Shown here in pieces: positions 14,122 to 16,738 of a DNA stretch of 16,738 nucleotides. Every line of letters starts with the position of its first letter. Position 1 is the first letter of the stretch. The stretch covers positions 1-16,738 of the forward strand of contig APFI01000101.1 of NCBI GenBank assembly GCA_000403945.1, read 5' to 3'. This DNA is from Desulfovibrio sp. Dsv1 (GTDB lineage Bacteria > Desulfobacterota > Desulfovibrionia > Desulfovibrionales > Desulfovibrionaceae). The position numbers and the translations under genes were made by a program. Below the pieces are notes generated by a model. It was not told the origin of the DNA. It was given only the letters and a program-made list of their open reading frames with translations, and ran no database searches.

Positions 14122-14916
14122 ATGGCTTACGTCAGCATGAAGCAAATGCTGGAAACCGGGGTGCATTTCGGGCACCAGACCCGGCGCTGGAACCCTAAAA
14201 TGCGCCCTTACATCTTCGGCGCGCGCAACGGCATCCATATCATTGATCTGCAGCAGACCGTGAAGCTTTTCCGCGTGGCCTACGACAAGGTCGTGGACAC
14301 TGTGGCCAAGGGCGGCAAGGTGCTCTTTATCGGCACCAAGCGCCAGGCGCAGGAAGCAGTGGCCATCGAAGCCGGCCGCGCCAACCAGTTTCATGTGACC
14401 AACCGCTGGATGGGCGGCACCCTGACCAACTTCGTGACCATCCAGAAAAGCGTGAACCGCCTCAAAAAGCTGGAAGCCATGTTTGCCGACGGCACCATAA
14501 ACCGCTACCAGAAAAAGGAAATCCTGCTGCTGGAGCGCGAGATGAAGAAGCTGGAGGAAACCCTGGGCGGCATCAAGAATATGGACCGCCTGCCGCAGCT
14601 GGCCTTCATCATCGACCCCAACCGCGAAGACATCGCGGTGAAGGAATGCCGCAAGCTGGGTATCCCCATCGTGGCCGTCACGGATACCAACTGCGACCCG
14701 GACCTCATCGACTACATCATTCCCGGCAATGACGACGCCATTCGTGCCATCAAGCTTTTTGTGGTCGCTTTCTCTGAAGCCTGCCAGGAAGGCGAGGCCA
14801 TGGGCAAGGACCCCAGGGACGCCGTCAACGCCGAAGATGTCATGCAGAGGGCCGCCGCTGAAAGCGTTCCGGAAGCCGCCGCCGCGCCCGCGCAGGAAGC
14901 CGCTCCCGCCGAATAG
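14122..14916 (+). CDS. rpsB: 30S ribosomal protein S2
   Basis: S2 binds late to the back of the small ribosomal subunit and helps recruit S1. The 264-residue product starts MAYVSMKQMLETGVHFGHQTRR and contains RWNPKMRPYIFGARNGIHIIDLQQT, FIGTKRQAQ, NRWMGGTLTNF and DPNREDIAVKECRKLGIPIVAVTDTNCDPDLIDYIIPGNDDA, all strongly conserved. The C-terminal 35 residues form an Ala/Pro/Glu-rich tail, slightly longer than in many species. It is followed on the same strand by tsf, the usual bacterial pair. Confidence 0.99.
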   Translation: MAYVSMKQMLETGVHFGHQTRRWNPKMRPYIFGARNGIHIIDLQQTVKLFRVAYDKVVDTVAKGGKVLFIGTKRQAQEAVAIEAGRANQFHVTNRWMGGTLTNFVTIQKSVNRLKKLEAMFADGTINRYQKKEILLLEREMKKLEETLGGIKNMDRLPQLAFIIDPNREDIAVKECRKLGIPIVAVTDTNCDPDLIDYIIPGNDDAIRAIKLFVVAFSEACQEGEAMGKDPRDAVNAEDVMQRAAAESVPEAAAAPAQEAAPAE

Positions 14917-14943
14917 ACAGGGCCGGGATTCCTTCGTATTCTC

Positions 14944-14978
14944 AGGGCAGCGCGATCGTTACGGATCGGCGCTGCCCT
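14944..14978 (+). terminator. Attenuator-like hairpin between rpsB and tsf
   Basis: AGGGCAGCGC (14944-14953) pairs with GCGCTGCCCT (14969-14978). Inner GATC/GATC pairs past one bulged G extend the stem to 14 base pairs with a six-base loop. A run of six T occurs at 14987-14992, a few bases beyond the stem. It could end part of the transcripts after rpsB and so set the S2 to EF-Ts ratio. Confidence 0.6.
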
Positions 14979-15037
14979 TCTTGAAATTTTTTATGCAGCA
15001 ACTCCGGCGCATTGGCCGGACGCATCTGGAGACAACA

Positions 15038-15895
15038 ATGGCAATCAGCGCTCAACTGGTTAAAGAACTGCGCGAAAAAACCGGCGCGGGCATGATGGAC
15101 TGCAAAAAGGCCTTGGTGGAAGTGGACGGTGACTTGGAAAAGGCTGTGGACTGGCTGCGCCAGAAGGGCATGGCCAAGGCCGCCAAGAAGTCCGGCCGCG
15201 CCACCTGCGAAGGCGTGGTCACCGCCGTGACCAGCCCTGACGGCAAGCACGTGGCCATGGCTTCGCTGATGTGCGAAACCGACTTTGTGGCCCGCAGCGA
15301 TCCGTTTCAGGCCGTGGCCGCCCGCGTGGCCCAAGCCGTGCTGGAGCACAACCCGGATGATCCCGCCGCGCTGGACGGCGTGGTGGGCGACGAGGTCAGG
15401 CAGCTCATCGCATCGGTGGGCGAAAACATGCGGCTGGGCAAATTCGCTCGCCACACCCGCGAGTCCGACAACGAGGTTATCGGCCAGTACATCCACGCCA
15501 ACGGCAAGATCGGCGTGCTGGTCTCCCTGACCTGTGGCAAGACCGAAAGCGTGAGCATGCCAGAGGTCAAGGAACTGGCCAAGAATCTGGCCATGCAGGT
15601 GGCCGCCGCCAGCCCCATGGCCCTGGACGCGGGCAGCCTTGATCAGACCGCCGTGGAACGTGAGCGCGAAGTCTATCGCCAGAAGGCCCTGGAAGAAGGC
15701 AAGCCCGCCCAGATCGTGGACAAGATCGCCGACGGCGCTGTGAAGAAGTTCCAGAAGGAAGTCTGTCTGCTGGAGCAGCCCTATATCCGCGATGACAAAA
15801 AGAGCGTCAGCGACATCGTGCGCGAAGCGGACAAGGCCGTGGGTGATACCATCACAGTGACGGGCTTTACGCGCATTCAACTGGCTGCGGAATAA
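15038..15895 (+). CDS. tsf: Translation elongation factor Ts
   Basis: EF-Ts is the nucleotide exchange factor that recharges EF-Tu with GTP in the cytoplasm. The 285 residues start at ATG 15038, chosen because GGAG (15028-15031) precedes it and the next residues are the canonical MAISAQLVKELREKTGAGMMDCKKAL of the UBA-like N-terminal domain. The EF-Tu-contact signature LMCETDFVARSDPF lies near residue 77, and the core repeats ANGKIGVLVSL and LEQPYIRDDKKSVSDIV are present. The frame is open further upstream into rpsB, but that part is not EF-Ts. A terminator follows directly. Confidence 0.98.
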   Translation: MAISAQLVKELREKTGAGMMDCKKALVEVDGDLEKAVDWLRQKGMAKAAKKSGRATCEGVVTAVTSPDGKHVAMASLMCETDFVARSDPFQAVAARVAQAVLEHNPDDPAALDGVVGDEVRQLIASVGENMRLGKFARHTRESDNEVIGQYIHANGKIGVLVSLTCGKTESVSMPEVKELAKNLAMQVAAASPMALDAGSLDQTAVEREREVYRQKALEEGKPAQIVDKIADGAVKKFQKEVCLLEQPYIRDDKKSVSDIVREADKAVGDTITVTGFTRIQLAAE

Positions 15896-15965
15896 GCATG
15901 CCGCTAGGCATTGGCGCGCGCCGGGCGGCGCGTATGCATGCAGTACCCATTCTTGATTGAACCAG

Positions 15966-15991
15966 AAGGGGGCTCCGGTCCCCCTTTTTTT
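15966..15991 (+). terminator. Rho-independent terminator after tsf
   Basis: AAGGGGG (15966-15972) pairs with CCCCCTT (15980-15986) around a seven-base loop and runs straight into seven T (15985-15991) plus a further GTTTT. This is a textbook terminator about 70 bases after the tsf stop. It separates the ribosomal genes from the phage remnant. Confidence 0.9.
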
Positions 15992-16090
15992 GTTTTCCGG
16001 GCCGTGCGGGCCCACGACAGGCGGTGAAAAGACTATGTGGATGCTACGGTTCACATGGGGATAGGAGAAATAGAACCTAGCGTCTGATTT

Positions 16091-16171
16091 TTGCCGGGCG
16101 TGGGCGAAATACAAAACCCCTCGGGGGAGGAACAGTCCGCAGCCCCGATAGCTGCTTTGAGCGCCCGGCAA
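16091..16171 (+). ncRNA. C4-like phage antisense RNA
   Basis: An 81-base element is closed by a perfect 10-bp stem: TTGCCGGGCG (16091-16100) with CGCCCGGCAA (16162-16171). Inside are a CCCCTCGGGGGAGG hairpin (about 16117-16130) and a GCAGC/GCTGC hairpin (16139-16143 with 16151-16155) that exposes the loop CCCGATA. Segment 16142-16151 (GCCCCGATAG) can pair with all of 16211-16221 except one bulged A, and this covers the Shine-Dalgarno sequence of the next gene. TTTGAG (16156-16161) can also pair with CTCAAA (16201-16206). Closed stem, antisense loop and position just upstream of an antirepressor gene match the C4 RNA of phages P1 and P7, which represses the ant operon. The match is from memory of the family; a covariance search was not possible. 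Confidence 0.7.
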
Positions 16172-16200
16172 TTCTCATTGGGAGAGTTGCCTTCAAGAAC

Positions 16201-16221
16201 CTCAAAAGTTCTATCGGAGGC
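16201..16221 (+). promoter_or_regulatory. Antisense target and ribosome-binding site of the antirepressor gene
   Basis: CTCAAA (16201-16206) and CTATCGGAGGC (16211-16221) are complementary to two neighbouring parts of the C4-like RNA upstream. The second includes the ribosome site CGGAGG, 5 bases before ATG 16226. AGAAC/GTTCT (16196-16200 with 16208-16212) can also form a local hairpin. Confidence 0.55.
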
Positions 16222-16225
16222 ATCC

Positions 16226-16680
16226 ATGTCCCAAGCTTAACTTTCCCCTGTCGATTTTCACGGGGACACCATCTTTTGCATCGACTACCAAAATCAGCCT
16301 TTCACACCCATGCGGGCCCATCGTGGAAAGCATTGGGGATTGACTGGGGCGGACAAGCGGTAAAGTTCAAGGCCAACAAGGAGCGTTGGACTGTAGAGAG
16401 GTTCTCTACGGTTGCCCAAGATGGCGTTGAACGCAGGATGCTCTCTATGCCCGTGCGCAAATTTCCGGCGTGGCTTAACAGCATCAATCCCAAGAAAGCG
16501 CGTCCGGAGCTCCGGGCCAAGATGGAGCTTTACCAGGCCGAATCTGACGACGCGCGCTGGAACTACTGGATGAAGGGCAGGGCCCGGCGTGAAGCCGCTC
16601 TCCCCACCGCCCTGCCCACCCAAACCAGCCCTTCTACCCCGGCGATCCAAAAACCCCTGCGCGCTCTGGTCAATGCCTAG
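16226..16680 (+). pseudogene. Phage antirepressor with P22_AR_N domain, broken by a stop and two frameshifts
   Basis: Antirepressors of this type inactivate the phage repressor and trigger prophage induction. From ATG 16226 the frame reads MSQA and then TAA. It continues as SPVDFHGDTIFCIDYQNQPFTPMR. After one extra G (run 16314-16316) the frame changes to PIVESIG, and after another (run 16335-16338) to IDWGGQAVKFKANKERW, RRMLSMPVRKFPAWLNSINP, RPELRAKMELYQAESDDA and WNYWMKGRA. All pieces match the P22 antirepressor N-terminal domain in order. The C-terminal part after about residue 120 is short and Pro/Thr/Ala-rich, with no second domain. The ribosome site and C4-like leader remain intact, so only the coding part has decayed. 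Confidence 0.8.
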
Positions 16681-16718
16681 AAGTCATTTCATAATTCCAG
16701 AAAAGGTCATGAAAATCG

Positions 16719-16733
16719 TGTAATCGAATTACA
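16719..16733. repeat. Short palindrome after the antirepressor remnant
   Basis: TGTAAT (16719-16724) and ATTACA (16728-16733) flank CGA. A looser TTTCAT/ATGAAA pair (16687-16692 with 16709-16714) lies just before. The stretch is AT-rich and could be a phage operator or promoter region running off the window; there is too little sequence to decide. Confidence 0.35.
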
Positions 16734-16738
16734 TGAGC

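Noticed and set aside
15913..15932. GC-only palindrome GGCGCGCGCC and short stem after tsf
   Set aside because: Low-complexity GC repeats form weak stems by chance; the terminator 40 bases on is a better explanation for the end of transcription.
14942..16171. Minus-strand open frame of 409 codons
   Set aside because: It is antisense to tsf and crosses its terminator and the C4-like element; high His/Gly content is typical of a shadow frame.

Overview
The window most likely comes from a Desulfovibrionaceae-type bacterium (anaerobic, GC-rich). I infer this from the gene content: a full-length PreP-type M16C peptidase, a CbiR-like cobamide phosphodiesterase, a DHH phosphoesterase, acidic amino-acid/sulfur-amino-acid genes and an rpsB-tsf pair. 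No 16S rRNA gene is present, so the taxon is an inference. No tRNA, rRNA or CRISPR array was seen.

Left edge (1-2070). The window opens inside a NeuB-family sialic/legionaminic/pseudaminic acid synthase on the minus strand, probably the edge of a surface-glycan cluster. An insertion scar follows. It holds a 223-bp non-autonomous element (818-1040) with 19-bp inverted ends and an 8-bp target duplication, then a fused and decayed transposase remnant that is part IS5-like and part IS1595-like (about 1070-1800). Next comes an AT-rich promoter region.

Plus-strand metabolic cluster (2071-7409). The genes are an acidic amino-acid:cation symporter, an Asp/Glu-type racemase, a PLP-dependent D-cysteine desulfhydrase / L-cysteate sulfo-lyase family enzyme, an NhaC-family antiporter and, after a strong hairpin, a GntR/FCD regulator. 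The set reads as uptake, racemisation and beta-elimination of an acidic or sulfur-containing amino acid. Cysteate is an attractive candidate because the released sulfite could be respired, but the substrate cannot be settled from sequence.

Minus-strand block (13843-7422). In transcription order it holds a small Cys-containing protein of unknown function broken by one extra G, the PreP-like metallopeptidase, a truncated sulfotransferase-like ORF, CbiR, a DHH phosphoesterase and a decayed SAM methyltransferase.

Right edge (13844-16738). Divergent promoters separate the minus block from rpsB-tsf, which has an intergenic hairpin and a good Rho-independent terminator after tsf. Beyond the terminator lies a phage remnant. 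It carries a C4-like antisense RNA (16091-16171) whose exposed loop is complementary to the Shine-Dalgarno sequence of the next gene, a P22-type antirepressor broken by a stop codon and two single-base frameshifts. This RNA/target pair is the most notable non-coding signal in the window.
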